Of a DNA stretch of 64,000 nt, positions 46,832-57,192 are shown piece by piece (position 1 is the first letter of the stretch; each line of letters starts with the position of its first letter). The notes below the pieces were generated by a model. It was not told where the DNA came from. It did no database searches and was given only the letters and a program-made list of their open reading frames with translations. The position numbers were made by a program, and so were the translations under genes. The DNA is from Arenibacter hampyeongensis (GTDB lineage Bacteria > Bacteroidota > Bacteroidia > Flavobacteriales > Flavobacteriaceae): contig NZ_PIOB01000009.1 of the NCBI RefSeq assembly GCF_002909255.1, positions 124,001-188,000 on the forward strand. Direction: 5' to 3'.

Positions 46832-48130
46832 TTGCGAAAAAAGGTATCATTTAAGGTTTCGGACATTATAACTTTTAAGCGGTCCCTTTTGCATTGGTCG
46901 CAACAATATTATGAGGTTGTTTGGCTGGACAGCAACGGACATAAAAGCAAGTACAGCTCTTTTGACGGTGTGCTTGCTGTAGATGCGCTAACATCGATCG
47001 TAACGGACACCCAAAATGCTTTTGAAGATTTAAGAACATACCAATCCAACGCCAAGGATTGGATCTTTGGCTACTTGTCCTATGATCTAAAAAATGATAC
47101 TGAACGGCTTACCTCCGCTAATGTAGACGGGTTAAATTTTCCGGAACTTTACTTTTTTCAGCCCAAAAAGTTGATAATGATTGAGGAAACTGAAGTTACC
47201 TTCCATTATCTAAACATGGTAGCAGATGAAATTGAAATAGATTTTGAGTCCATCTCCAATATCAAAGATACAATTAGCTCGGTATTGGAAGTTGAATCCA
47301 ACATACGCATTAAACTAAGAATTTTTAAGGACGACTATTTTAGTCGGGTAGGTAGAATGCTCAACCATATACATAGGGGAGATATTTATGAAGCCAACTT
47401 TTGTCAGGAATTTTATGCCGAGAATACAGGAATTGATCCATTAAGGACCTATCAAAAGCTCAATTCCATTACCCGGGCACCATTTTCGACTTTTTTAAAG
47501 ATCAACGACAAATATCTATTATCCTCTTCGCCCGAACGTTACATTAAAAAAATAAATAACAAGATTATATCGCAACCCATCAAGGGCACTGCAAAGCGTT
47601 CCTTGGATAAAAACGAGGACATTGCGTTGGCAAAAACCTTGGAGAATGATGAAAAGGAAAGGGCAGAAAATATTATGATCGTGGATTTGGTAAGAAACGA
47701 TCTTTCCAAAAGTGCCTTAAAGGGAACCGTTGCAGTGGAGGAATTGTGCAAGGTATATTCGTTTGATCAAGTGCACCAAATGATCTCCACTATATCCGCA
47801 GAGGTTTCCAGCACTGCAAACCCCGTGGATATTATAATGGAGACCTTTCCCATGGGTAGTATGACCGGAGCTCCTAAAGTTTCCGCCATGAGAATAATTG
47901 AAGCCCTGGAAGCATCAAAAAGAGGGCTCTATTCAGGTACCGTGGGCTATTTTACCCCTGAAAACGATTTTGATTTTAACGTTGTTATCCGAAGTATCCT
48001 ATATAACAAAACAGCCCAATATGTTTCCTTCTCAGTCGGGAGCGCCATAACCGCCAAGGCTATTCCAGAAAAAGAATATGAAGAATGCCTCCTAAAGGCA
48101 AAAGCCATGAGACAGGTGCTTGAAAATTAA
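46832..48130 (+). CDS. pabB: Chorismate-binding enzyme, probable aminodeoxychorismate synthase component I
   Basis: A 432-residue protein of the anthranilate synthase component I / PabB family. The chorismate-binding domain fills the C-terminal two thirds: GDIYEANFCQEFYA, SSSPERYIKK, PIKGTAKR, then NIMIVDLVRNDLSK and MTGAPKVSAM. PIKGTAKR suits PabB, which uses the PIKGT lysine to form a covalent adduct. No trpE partner genes are nearby, which also favours folate synthesis. A TTG at 46832 is the start, as no ATG fits the conserved beginning. Confidence 0.87.
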   Translation: MRKKVSFKVSDIITFKRSLLHWSQQYYEVVWLDSNGHKSKYSSFDGVLAVDALTSIVTDTQNAFEDLRTYQSNAKDWIFGYLSYDLKNDTERLTSANVDGLNFPELYFFQPKKLIMIEETEVTFHYLNMVADEIEIDFESISNIKDTISSVLEVESNIRIKLRIFKDDYFSRVGRMLNHIHRGDIYEANFCQEFYAENTGIDPLRTYQKLNSITRAPFSTFLKINDKYLLSSSPERYIKKINNKIISQPIKGTAKRSLDKNEDIALAKTLENDEKERAENIMIVDLVRNDLSKSALKGTVAVEELCKVYSFDQVHQMISTISAEVSSTANPVDIIMETFPMGSMTGAPKVSAMRIIEALEASKRGLYSGTVGYFTPENDFDFNVVIRSILYNKTAQYVSFSVGSAITAKAIPEKEYEECLLKAKAMRQVLEN

Positions 48131-48217
48131 TTAGTCATACTTGTTAATCAACAATTTTCAGTCTACCTTGACCTTTTATAAATCTTGGTATAAGTATTAT
48201 TCTATATTTTAAGAGCT

Positions 48218-49063
48218 ATGGATATAAAAATGCTTGATCTTCATTACAAGGCCTTTCCAATTTATGCCTGGTATACCAGACCGGAAATAATAAAAGGTGT
48301 TGTTGTTCTGGTCCATGGATTTGGGGAACATTCCAGTAGATACTTGGACGATGTTGTCCCTAGACTTTTGGAAGAAAATTTGGTTGTCTATGGTTATGAC
48401 AATATTGGACATGGAAAATCGGGTGGAAAACGCGGTCATTGTCCCAATTATAGTGCATTGTTGGAGCTATTGGACAATATCATAGCAAAGACTATATTAC
48501 TAAATCCCAATAAACCTATTTTCCTTTACGGGCATAGTATGGGCGGAAATTTAGTATTAAACCATGCTTTGAGAATAAAATCCGATTTGGCCGGAATTGT
48601 AGCTACCAGTCCTTATCTTAAATTGGCCTTTCAACCTCCAAAATGGAAAATGACCTTAGGAAAGGCGATGCTGCAAATTTTTCCTTCCCTAACCATGTCA
48701 TCTGGTTTAAATCCACAGCACATCTCCAGAATAGGCCAGGAAGTAGAAAAGTATATTGAGGATTCCTTGGTCCATGATAAAGTAAGCCCAATGTATTCCT
48801 TTCCAATAATGGAAGCAGGCGAGTGGGCCATAAATAATGCCCATAAGCTTAATACCCCAACCCTTTTGCTTCACGGCACTGGAGACAAAATTATTGACTA
48901 CCGTGGAACACAAAGATTACACAAAAATTCCAGCAAAACCGAGCTTCATTTAATTGAGGATGGCTATCATGAATTACATAAAGATGTTGGTAGTAAGGGT
49001 ACTATGGATTTGATTGCCTTATGGTTAAGGAACAGGATCAACGACTTCTACGGCCAGATATAG
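48218..49063 (+). CDS. Alpha/beta hydrolase (monoacylglycerol lipase-like)
   Basis: A 281-residue cytoplasmic serine hydrolase of the Hydrolase_4 family. VLVHGFGEHSSRY is the oxyanion loop, LYGHSMGGNLVLN holds the nucleophilic Ser, LLHGTGDKIIDYRGT the acidic residue and EDGYHELHKD the catalytic His. This set is typical of monoacylglycerol lipases and lysophospholipases. There is no signal peptide. It lies 32 bp upstream of tilS. Confidence 0.88.
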   Translation: MDIKMLDLHYKAFPIYAWYTRPEIIKGVVVLVHGFGEHSSRYLDDVVPRLLEENLVVYGYDNIGHGKSGGKRGHCPNYSALLELLDNIIAKTILLNPNKPIFLYGHSMGGNLVLNHALRIKSDLAGIVATSPYLKLAFQPPKWKMTLGKAMLQIFPSLTMSSGLNPQHISRIGQEVEKYIEDSLVHDKVSPMYSFPIMEAGEWAINNAHKLNTPTLLLHGTGDKIIDYRGTQRLHKNSSKTELHLIEDGYHELHKDVGSKGTMDLIALWLRNRINDFYGQI

Positions 49064-49095
49064 CTGCAGTCATTTTTGTTACGTAAATTAGCGTT

Positions 49096-50400
49096 GTGCT
49101 AGATAATTTTAGTAATCACATAAACCTGTACTTTCCCCATCTAAGAGAAGGCAAGTTTCTATTGGCCTGCAGTGGCGGCATCGATAGTATTGTTCTGGCC
49201 CATTTGTGTTTTTCCTCTAAAATGGATTTCGCAATAGCGCATTGCAACTTTAAATTACGCGGTGCGGAAAGTGATAAGGACGAAAAACTCGTAAGAGTTT
49301 TGGCTGCGTCCTTCGCCAAGGATGTTTTTGTAACCAGTTTTGATACTTTAGGATACATTGCCAAACATAAAACGAACTTGCAAATTGCAGCAAGGGACCT
49401 CCGTTATACATGGTTTTCAGAAATAATGGAAGGGAATAATATTAAGACCCTGGTTACGGCACACCACGCAGATGACAGTTTGGAAACCTTTCTTATCAAC
49501 TTATCAAGAGGAACTGGAATTGAAGGGCTAACTGGGATACCATCGCGCACTGCTACCATATCCAGACCCTTAATAGCATTTTCTAGAGCTGAAATTGTAG
49601 CCTATGCCGAAGATCACGATTTGAAGTGGAGGGAAGACGCCAGTAATGAAAACACAAAATATTTAAGGAATAACATCCGCCATAATATAATTCCAAAATT
49701 AAAGGAACTAAACCCCAATTTTTTAAGTAATTTTCTAAAGACACAGGAATATCTTGGACAGACCCAAGAAATATCAACCGCCCATATCATCCATTTAAAA
49801 AAGGAACTTTTTGGTAAATTGGGAAAGGTAGTAAAGATAAAAGCAGCCACACTATTGGCTCTGAATCCTACAAAAGCCTATCTATTTCATTTCTTTAGGG
49901 AGTACGGTTTTACACAATGGGAGGACATTTACGATTTGCTAAGTGCCAATAGTGGAAAAGAGGTACATTCCAATACTCATAGACTACTGAAAGATCGGGA
50001 ATTTTTATTGCTAAAACCTAAAGAACAGGAGGATACTAAGGTTGTTAATATTGAAGAGGGCCAAGAGATATTGGCAGAACCTATTTCTTTAAAATTTAGT
50101 ACGGTAAAATCGATCGGGGAGAGTTCCCCAAAATCAGTTTACGTAGATAAAGAAAAGTTAAAGTATCCCCTAACTGTCCGTAAATGCGAAAAAGGGGATT
50201 ATTTTTACCCCCTTGGAATGTTAGGTAAGAAAAAGGTGTCAAAATACTTCAAGGATGAGAAGATGGATATCTTTGCCAAAGAAAATCAATGGTTGTTGTG
50301 TTCTGGAAATGATATTGTTTGGGTCATAGGAAAACGCGCCGATGACCGTTTTAAAATTACAGAAAGAACTAAAGAAATATTAAAGATCATTTTCGAATAA
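49096..50400 (+). CDS. tilS: tRNA(Ile)-lysidine synthase
   Basis: A 434-residue ATP-PPi synthetase that converts C34 of tRNA-Ile(CAU) to lysidine. The PP-loop motif, LLACSGGIDSIVLAH, lies near residue 27, HHADDSLETFLINLSRGTG near residue 117, and a C-terminal TilS domain with VRKCEKGDYFYPLGMLGKKKVSKYF follows. The GTG at 49096 is the only start that keeps the conserved N-terminus. Its stop codon overlaps the ATG of the DsbD-like gene by one base. Confidence 0.95.
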   Translation: MLDNFSNHINLYFPHLREGKFLLACSGGIDSIVLAHLCFSSKMDFAIAHCNFKLRGAESDKDEKLVRVLAASFAKDVFVTSFDTLGYIAKHKTNLQIAARDLRYTWFSEIMEGNNIKTLVTAHHADDSLETFLINLSRGTGIEGLTGIPSRTATISRPLIAFSRAEIVAYAEDHDLKWREDASNENTKYLRNNIRHNIIPKLKELNPNFLSNFLKTQEYLGQTQEISTAHIIHLKKELFGKLGKVVKIKAATLLALNPTKAYLFHFFREYGFTQWEDIYDLLSANSGKEVHSNTHRLLKDREFLLLKPKEQEDTKVVNIEEGQEILAEPISLKFSTVKSIGESSPKSVYVDKEKLKYPLTVRKCEKGDYFYPLGMLGKKKVSKYFKDEKMDIFAKENQWLLCSGNDIVWVIGKRADDRFKITERTKEILKIIFE

Positions 50401-52382
50401 TGAAGCATATACTAGGATTGTTTTTGATGGTGTTTGGTTTTTTCCTGGGATTTTCCCAATCGGATGAAAATCCGGTGGTATGGACCTATGAGGCAGAAAA
50501 AATATCCGATACCGAGTACAACCTGATCATTAAGGCGGATATTTATGACGGCTGGCACATTTTTTCACAATTTACGGATGAAAATGGCTCCTTGCCAAGT
50601 GAATTTTCTTTTGAAAAAGTGGGTGAGGAATACGAATTGGTGGGAGGCACAGCAGAAAGCGAGACACTAACCGAATACTCAGACATTTTTGAGGTAGATG
50701 AAACCTTCTTTAAGAACGAGGCCGTATTTACCCAAAAAATAAAATTGCTTAACCCGAAGGTCACTCAGGTCGAGGTTGGCTTGTTTTATCAAATCTGTAA
50801 GGAGGTCTGTATCCCAAAGGATGAAATATTCCATATTTCCTTGACCGATGGGGAAGTGATTATTGCGGAGCAAATCGTTGATCAACGCAGTCTGGACATG
50901 AGCTATGCACTACTGCTGGACCTTAAGAACAAGGACTTGTTGATTGACGGAGATAATAATGCAGTGAATGGGAAATCGGGATTGTGGACCATTTTTGTGT
51001 TGGGTTTTTTAGGTGGATTGATTGCACTTCTAACACCCTGCGTATTTCCGATGATACCCCTAACGGTTTCTTTTTTCACCAAGCAGGGAGGAAATAGGTC
51101 CAAGGGGATTGCCAATGCTTTACTGTATGGCTTTTTTATCGTTCTTATTTACTTTTTATTGAGTTTGCCATTTCATCTGTTCGATTCGGTAGATTCACAA
51201 ATACTGAATACCATTGCGACCAACGTTTGGCTAAACCTATTTTTCTTTCTCATATTCATATTTTTTGCTTTTTCGTTTTTTGGATATTATGAATTAACCC
51301 TGCCTAGTTCTTGGGCAAATAAAATGGATTCGGCCTCCAATAAGGTGGGAGGTGCTTTTGGCATCTTTTTTATGGCAGTTACCTTGGCCATTGTATCCTT
51401 CTCTTGCACAGGTCCTATTTTAGGAGGGTTATTGGGAAGCACTGCTTTGGCCGATGGGGACGTGGCTACCAACCTTTCCATGGGAATGGTCGGCTTTGGA
51501 GTCGCCCTAGCCTTGCCTTTTGGCCTTTTTGCCTTGTTTCCTGCCTGGCTAAATTCCCTGCCAAAATCTGGAGGATGGATGACAACGGTAAAGGTTACCC
51601 TTGGGTTCTTGGAATTGGTGCTGGCTTTTAAATTTCTTTCCAATGCCGATTTAGTAGGCAATTGGGGATTTTTTAAACGGGAAATCTTTTTAGGGATTTG
51701 GATTCTTTTATTTGTATTGCTTTCCCTATACCTATTTGGCATATTTAGATTTCCACATGACGGACCAAAACAAGGCTTGTCGTCTGGTCGAAAACTTACC
51801 GCAATTCTAAGTACCGCTTTTGCCGTCTATCTGATATTGGGCCTAACGAAAGTTACCGATTTAAAATTGTTGAGCGGTTTTCCACCACCTCATTTCTACA
51901 GTGTTTTTGAAACAGAGAGCGATTGTCCCTTGGGAATAGATTGTTTTAAGGATTTTGACAAGGGCCTTGCCTATGCCCAAAAAGTGAACAAACCAGTACT
52001 TCTGGATTTTACGGGCTGGGCCTGTGTAAATTGTAGAAAAATGGAGGAAACAGTTTGGAGCGAGCCGGATATCTATCCTATAATTAAAGACGAATATGTT
52101 TTAATATCGCTGTACATAGATGACAGAAAGGAATTGCCCGAAGAGGAACAATTCAATTTTAAATACGAATCCGGACGTGTTAAAAAAATCAATACCATTG
52201 GTGAAAAATGGGGTACTTTCCAAACTTTAAATTTCAACGCAGCTTCACAACCTTATTATGTGATTCTTTCACCAGATATGGAAATTTTGAATAGTGCCGT
52301 CCAATATACGGATCGGGACACCTATAAGGAGTGGTTAACAAAAGGGGTAAGTAATTTTAAGGAATTGGGGCAGAATAAATGA
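50400..52382 (+). CDS. DsbD-like thiol:disulfide interchange protein
   Basis: A 660-residue inner-membrane protein that carries electrons from cytoplasmic thioredoxin to the periplasm. A signal peptide is followed by an N-terminal DsbD-alpha-type domain (about 25-170, with CKEVCIPKDE), eight transmembrane helices (about 195-500) with TPCVFPMIPLTVSFF and SFSCTGPILGGLLG carrying the membrane Cys pair, and a C-terminal thioredoxin-like domain with CVNC (Cys542, Cys545). The start overlaps the tilS stop. All key cysteines seem present. Confidence 0.92.
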   Translation: MKHILGLFLMVFGFFLGFSQSDENPVVWTYEAEKISDTEYNLIIKADIYDGWHIFSQFTDENGSLPSEFSFEKVGEEYELVGGTAESETLTEYSDIFEVDETFFKNEAVFTQKIKLLNPKVTQVEVGLFYQICKEVCIPKDEIFHISLTDGEVIIAEQIVDQRSLDMSYALLLDLKNKDLLIDGDNNAVNGKSGLWTIFVLGFLGGLIALLTPCVFPMIPLTVSFFTKQGGNRSKGIANALLYGFFIVLIYFLLSLPFHLFDSVDSQILNTIATNVWLNLFFFLIFIFFAFSFFGYYELTLPSSWANKMDSASNKVGGAFGIFFMAVTLAIVSFSCTGPILGGLLGSTALADGDVATNLSMGMVGFGVALALPFGLFALFPAWLNSLPKSGGWMTTVKVTLGFLELVLAFKFLSNADLVGNWGFFKREIFLGIWILLFVLLSLYLFGIFRFPHDGPKQGLSSGRKLTAILSTAFAVYLILGLTKVTDLKLLSGFPPPHFYSVFETESDCPLGIDCFKDFDKGLAYAQKVNKPVLLDFTGWACVNCRKMEETVWSEPDIYPIIKDEYVLISLYIDDRKELPEEEQFNFKYESGRVKKINTIGEKWGTFQTLNFNAASQPYYVILSPDMEILNSAVQYTDRDTYKEWLTKGVSNFKELGQNK

Positions 52383-52503
52383 ATTAGACCCATATGAAAG
52401 TGTTCTTGCTGATTTGGCAATTATACCATGTCCCTAAGAAGAAAAAACAATCGTGAAATTGGGAGAAAATTCTACAGGATCAACTAAAACAAATTCAACC
52501 TTC

Positions 52504-54384
52504 ATGAGAAAGATTATATTTATTTTATCAGCTATTATCCTGGTATCGTGTGGAAGAGTAGGGATACAAGCTTCCACAAATAAAACCAAGACTGGAGTAG
52601 TTGATACCTATAACCCCACTGATTTTTACAACAAAAAGGAAATCACCATTCCTATGCGGGACGGAATAAAATTGCATACCACCATTTATTCTCCAAAGGA
52701 CACTTCCAAGAAGTATCCCATTATAATGTCCAGGACGCCATACAGCTGTAGACCCTACGGTTCCAATGAATATAAAGCCCTAATATCTCCCAATAGAAAA
52801 ATGATGAAAGAAGGCAATATCGTGGTTTATCAGGATGTAAGGGGCAGATGGAACAGTGAAGGTGTTTACGACAATATGAGGGCTTATATTCCAAACAAAA
52901 AAGAAGGGGAAGTAGATGAGGCATCGGATACCTACGACACCATAGAATGGTTGATCAATAATATTCAGAATCACAATGGCAATGTAGGTGTATGGGGAAT
53001 TTCCTATCCCGGATTTTATGCTACCTATTCTCTACTGGATGCCCACCCCGCACTAAAGGCGGTTTCACCTCAAGCTCCAATCGGCGATTTCTTTTTTGAC
53101 GATTTTCATCATAACGGCGCATATTTACTAAGTTATTGGAAGGCTACGGCGGTATTTGGCTATATGAAAGACCAACCCACTACCGAAGAATGGTATACTT
53201 TCCCTGAATTGGGGACGGAAGACCAATATCAGTTCTTTCTGGATGCCGGCCCATTATCCAATTTGGATAAGTATTATAAGGAGGATAATGTATTTTGGCA
53301 ACAATTAAAAGAGCACCCAAATTATGATGACTTTTGGCAGAAGCGCGGAATAATCCAGCATTTGGAAGATATTAAGCCAGCAGTGATGACCGTAGGGGGG
53401 TGGTTTGATGCGGAAGATCTTTACGGACCATTAAATACCTATGGACATATAGAAAAAAATAGCTCCAATTATAACACTATCGTTATGGGTCCCTGGAGCC
53501 ATGGGGACTGGTCCAAAGAAACAAAACGCCAGGCCATTGGCAATGTTTATTTTGGGGATGATATATCCAAGTTCTATCAGGAAAATATTGAAACCAAGTT
53601 TTTCAATCACTTTCTAAAAGGGGAGGGTGGGACCAAGGGTTTGCCGGAAGCCTACGTTTTTGATACTGGAACCAAAGAATGGAAAACCTTTGACAGCTGG
53701 CCGCCCAAGAACACCACCAAAGAAACATATTCCCTACAACGCAACCAGAGACTAGGACAAATTGCAACTAGGGAGTATTCCTTTCAGGATTTTGTTAGTG
53801 ACCCCAAAAAACCGGTGCCTTATTCTGAAGACATAAAAATGGTGTTTACCCCGCGTAAGTTCATGACAGATGATCAACGTTTTGCAGCCCGCAGACCCGA
53901 TGTTTTGGTTTTTGAGACCGAACCTTTGAAGGAGCCACTAACCCTTGCCGGTGATATTATGGCAAAACTCAGTGTTTCCACCACAGGTACCGATGCGGAT
54001 TGGATAGTAAAAGTAATAGACGTTTACCCTCCCGATCACGAGAGCTATGAGGAAACCCAGTTGTATTTAAAAATGGGCAACTATCATCAAATGGTGCGCA
54101 GCGAATCAATGAGGGGCCGATTCAGAAATGATTTTTCAAAACCAGAACCTTTTATACCAGGTGAAGTAACACAGGTAGATATTCAGCTTCAGGATGTATT
54201 CCATACTTTTAAAAAAGGGCATAAACTTCAGGTTCAGGTCCAAAGTACTATGTTTCCATATATTGATATTAACCCACAGACCTATGTCGACAATATTTTT
54301 GAAGCAAAGGCTGAGGACTTTCAAAAACAAACCCATCGAGTTTACAATACTTCTTTAATTGAATTTACCCTGTTAAAGCCCTAA
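52504..54384 (+). CDS. CocE/NonD family hydrolase, lipoprotein
   Basis: From the ATG at 52504 this is a 626-residue lipoprotein (lipobox ILVSC). It belongs to the X-Pro dipeptidyl-peptidase/CocE family: Ser167 in GISYPG is the nucleophile, Asp in GGWFDAEDLYG and His in GPWSHGDW complete the triad, and a C-terminal jelly-roll domain (about residues 390-620) follows. Family members hydrolyse dipeptide amides, cephalosporin esters or glutaryl amides. A frame extending to 52453 is not needed. It precedes another amide hydrolase gene. Confidence 0.9.
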   Translation: MRKIIFILSAIILVSCGRVGIQASTNKTKTGVVDTYNPTDFYNKKEITIPMRDGIKLHTTIYSPKDTSKKYPIIMSRTPYSCRPYGSNEYKALISPNRKMMKEGNIVVYQDVRGRWNSEGVYDNMRAYIPNKKEGEVDEASDTYDTIEWLINNIQNHNGNVGVWGISYPGFYATYSLLDAHPALKAVSPQAPIGDFFFDDFHHNGAYLLSYWKATAVFGYMKDQPTTEEWYTFPELGTEDQYQFFLDAGPLSNLDKYYKEDNVFWQQLKEHPNYDDFWQKRGIIQHLEDIKPAVMTVGGWFDAEDLYGPLNTYGHIEKNSSNYNTIVMGPWSHGDWSKETKRQAIGNVYFGDDISKFYQENIETKFFNHFLKGEGGTKGLPEAYVFDTGTKEWKTFDSWPPKNTTKETYSLQRNQRLGQIATREYSFQDFVSDPKKPVPYSEDIKMVFTPRKFMTDDQRFAARRPDVLVFETEPLKEPLTLAGDIMAKLSVSTTGTDADWIVKVIDVYPPDHESYEETQLYLKMGNYHQMVRSESMRGRFRNDFSKPEPFIPGEVTQVDIQLQDVFHTFKKGHKLQVQVQSTMFPYIDINPQTYVDNIFEAKAEDFQKQTHRVYNTSLIEFTLLKP

Positions 54385-54417
54385 AATTCTGAAAGAATAT
54401 TCTGATAAGAAAATTAC

Positions 54418-54442
54418 AAGTACCTCCAGAGGTACTTTTTTT
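54418..54442 (+). terminator. Terminator after the CocE-like gene
   Basis: An 8-bp stem, AAGTACCT (54418-54425) and AGGTACTT (54430-54437), with loop CCAG, followed by a run of T, forms a classic intrinsic terminator 34 bases past the stop. Confidence 0.85.
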
Positions 54443-54485
54443 ATACCCCAAATTAATATACCTTTAATTAGGTAAACATATTAAT

Positions 54486-56882
54486 GTGAAAGTATTTAAA
54501 AAGTTACTTTGGTTAGTCTTGGGAATCGCGGTTGTTCTGGCCCTTAGCAGTGCTGTATACATATACAAACACTATCCAGAGTATACTGGAACCAAGGAAT
54601 TGGACAAGCTAAACAACAAGGTGGAAGTTTATTTCGACACCTTTGGAATCCCTCATATTTATGCAAATTCCGAGGAGGATGCCCTAAGAAGTCTGGGGTA
54701 TGTACATGCACAGGACAGATTATGGCAAATGGAATTGTTGCGTAGAATTGGTAAAGGGGGACTTTCGGAAATTTTTGGTGAGGACATGCTAAAGACTGAC
54801 AAATTCTTTTTGTCCTTAGGCATAGATGATGCCTCTTCAAAGACTGTGGAAATGATTTCTAAAAACAGCCCCATAGTTCAACTATCACAAGCCTATCTGG
54901 ACGGAATAAATCAATATATAAAAGAAGGTCCTACGCCTATTGAATTTCATCTTACCGGTCTGGACAAAACACCATTTGCACTGAAGGATATCTTTAATAC
55001 CATTGGCTATATGGCTTTTGATTTCGCCATGGCCCATAAGACCGATCCTCTACTTACCAACATCAAGAACAAATTAGGAACTGATTATTTAACTGATTTG
55101 GGGTTGGACACCGATCCCAATTCAACATTGATAAAAAATTACAAACCTACACTTCGCGACTCAATTAAAAATGAGGTGGCCAGCCTCGTTTCCGAAGTGT
55201 TAAAAGGTTTTCCCGTCCCTCAATTTGAAGGGAGCAATTCATGGGTTATAGCCCCAAATAAAACTAATAATGGCAAAGTTATATTGGCCAACGATCCCCA
55301 CATTGGCTTTGCCCAACCTTCCGTTTGGTACGAGGCACATTTAAATGCCCCTAACTACGAAAAGTATGGCTATCATTTGGCCGGAGTCCCATTTCCCATT
55401 TTGGGCCATGACAGGAAGTTGGCATATGGGATTACAATGTTCGAGAACGACGATATAGACTTCTACTATGAGGAGGAAAATGAGAATGACAGCAACTCCT
55501 ATAAAACACCCTCTGGTTGGAAAAAATATGAAGTTATTTCCAAAACTATTAAAGTAAAAGGGAAGAAGGATGTCATGTTCACCTATAAAAAATCCAATCA
55601 CGGTCCAATACTAAACGGTATTGCCGATCAGGTAAAGGATAAACGCCCAATAGCCATGTCCTGGATCTATACAAAAATGGAAAATAAAATCTTGGATGCA
55701 CTTTATGGCATGTCGCACGCCCAAAATTTATCCGAATTCCGAGAATCACTTCCCAATATACACGCCCCCGGTTTAAACATGATGTATGGTGATGCCATGG
55801 GCAATGTTGCATGGTTTGCTACGGCAAAATTATATGAAATGCCGGATAGCACCAATACCAAGTTTATTTTGGAAGGTAGTTTGGGAAAGGACGAGCCCAT
55901 ACGATATTTGGATTTTTCTGAAAATCCCATGGCCATTAATCCATCCTGGAACTATGTGTATTCAGCCAACAATCAGCCCGACACAATAAATGGTAGATTT
56001 TACCCTGGTTATTACTTGCCCGAAGATAGGGCTAAGCGCATTGTATCACTTTTAGAGCCAAAGGATGACTGGGAGAAAGAGGACGTTCAGGAGATGTTGT
56101 TGGATGATACCTCCGGGGTATATACCGAAGTGGTTACCAATTTATCCAAAAGCATGGAAGTGGAGCAAATGAACGAAAAGCAAATCGCTATCTTGGACAA
56201 ATTAAACTTATGGGACGGCAGTAGTCAATTGCAACAAATAGAACCCGGTATTTACCATCGTTGGATATATTTTATATTGAAGAATACTTTCGAGGATGAA
56301 CTGGGGACAGAGATGTTTGGTCAAATGCTGGATACCCACTTCCACAAACGCCTAATAGCCCATATGGCAGAAAAGGAAACCTCAGTATGGTGGGACGATA
56401 TTACCACCACGGACAGTGTAGAAACAAAAAAAGAAAGAGTAAACTTTTCCTTTAAACAGGCTTACCAGTCTATGGAAGAAGAATTTGGCAAGGACCCCAA
56501 TAAATGGACATGGAATAAGCTGCACACCTTGGAGCACGGGCATCCCATAGGACAAATCAAAGCCCTAAGGTCTCTTTTCAATGTAGGGCCGTTTCCAGTT
56601 TCCGGAACAAGGGAAGTCATCAATAATATGTACTTTAAATACGATGAAACCGGCTTTTACCCAGTTAGCTCCGGTCCTTCCACAAGAAGGGTAATCGACT
56701 TTTCGGATATTGAAAATAGTACCAGTATCCTTCCCACGGGACAATCGGGAAATCCGTTCAGCGAACATTATGATGATCAGGCCGAAATGTACAATCAGGG
56801 AAAATTCAGAAAAATGATGATGAACAAAGAGGAGATTATCAAAACCCAAAAATCCTTACTGGTTTTTGAGCCTAAAAAATAA
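54486..56882 (+). CDS. Penicillin acylase family N-terminal-nucleophile hydrolase
   Basis: A 798-residue secreted or membrane-anchored amidase precursor with an N-terminal hydrophobic helix (residues about 7-27). The alpha part ends before Ser250 in FEGSNSW, the residue that becomes the N-terminal nucleophile after autocleavage; ANDPHIGFAQPSVWYEAHL is the conserved beta-chain segment. Members cleave penicillin G, acyl-homoserine lactones or other acyl amides; the substrate is unknown. GTG at 54486 is the start, because the nearby ATG is out of frame. Confidence 0.92.
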   Translation: MKVFKKLLWLVLGIAVVLALSSAVYIYKHYPEYTGTKELDKLNNKVEVYFDTFGIPHIYANSEEDALRSLGYVHAQDRLWQMELLRRIGKGGLSEIFGEDMLKTDKFFLSLGIDDASSKTVEMISKNSPIVQLSQAYLDGINQYIKEGPTPIEFHLTGLDKTPFALKDIFNTIGYMAFDFAMAHKTDPLLTNIKNKLGTDYLTDLGLDTDPNSTLIKNYKPTLRDSIKNEVASLVSEVLKGFPVPQFEGSNSWVIAPNKTNNGKVILANDPHIGFAQPSVWYEAHLNAPNYEKYGYHLAGVPFPILGHDRKLAYGITMFENDDIDFYYEEENENDSNSYKTPSGWKKYEVISKTIKVKGKKDVMFTYKKSNHGPILNGIADQVKDKRPIAMSWIYTKMENKILDALYGMSHAQNLSEFRESLPNIHAPGLNMMYGDAMGNVAWFATAKLYEMPDSTNTKFILEGSLGKDEPIRYLDFSENPMAINPSWNYVYSANNQPDTINGRFYPGYYLPEDRAKRIVSLLEPKDDWEKEDVQEMLLDDTSGVYTEVVTNLSKSMEVEQMNEKQIAILDKLNLWDGSSQLQQIEPGIYHRWIYFILKNTFEDELGTEMFGQMLDTHFHKRLIAHMAEKETSVWWDDITTTDSVETKKERVNFSFKQAYQSMEEEFGKDPNKWTWNKLHTLEHGHPIGQIKALRSLFNVGPFPVSGTREVINNMYFKYDETGFYPVSSGPSTRRVIDFSDIENSTSILPTGQSGNPFSEHYDDQAEMYNQGKFRKMMMNKEEIIKTQKSLLVFEPKK

Positions 56883-57192
56883 TTTATATACTGCAATGCC
56901 AACTATAAAATCTAATTAAAAGTCGGCAGTTGCAGTGGGCAGTGACACATTTAATGTATATTGAATGGTGAGCAATTGGCAGTTGCAGTTGACATTGGTT
57001 GTTAAGAAGTTATTGATAGTTGGCAGGCAGATCGTGGCAATCCGTTGCTTGAAGTGTAAAGTGTCCTAGGGCAGTTTACAGTTAAAGTTCCACCCTTTCA
57101 TTAAAAATACATTCCAACACCCTCTAATTTAGCCCATTATCAACACCTAAAAATTTATTTTATTTACTTACATTTAAAAAAATAATAGGTAA
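56883..57192. other. Intergenic region with degenerate GGCAGTTGCAGT repeats
   Basis: The 310 bases before comM hold two exact copies of GGCAGTTGCAGT (56925-56936 and 56978-56989) and several shorter relatives (GGCAGTTTACAGT near 57072; GTTGGCAGGCAG near 57019). No ORF or RNA gene is evident. Such GCAGTTG-rich spacers appear to be low-complexity intergenic repeats. Confidence 0.6.
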
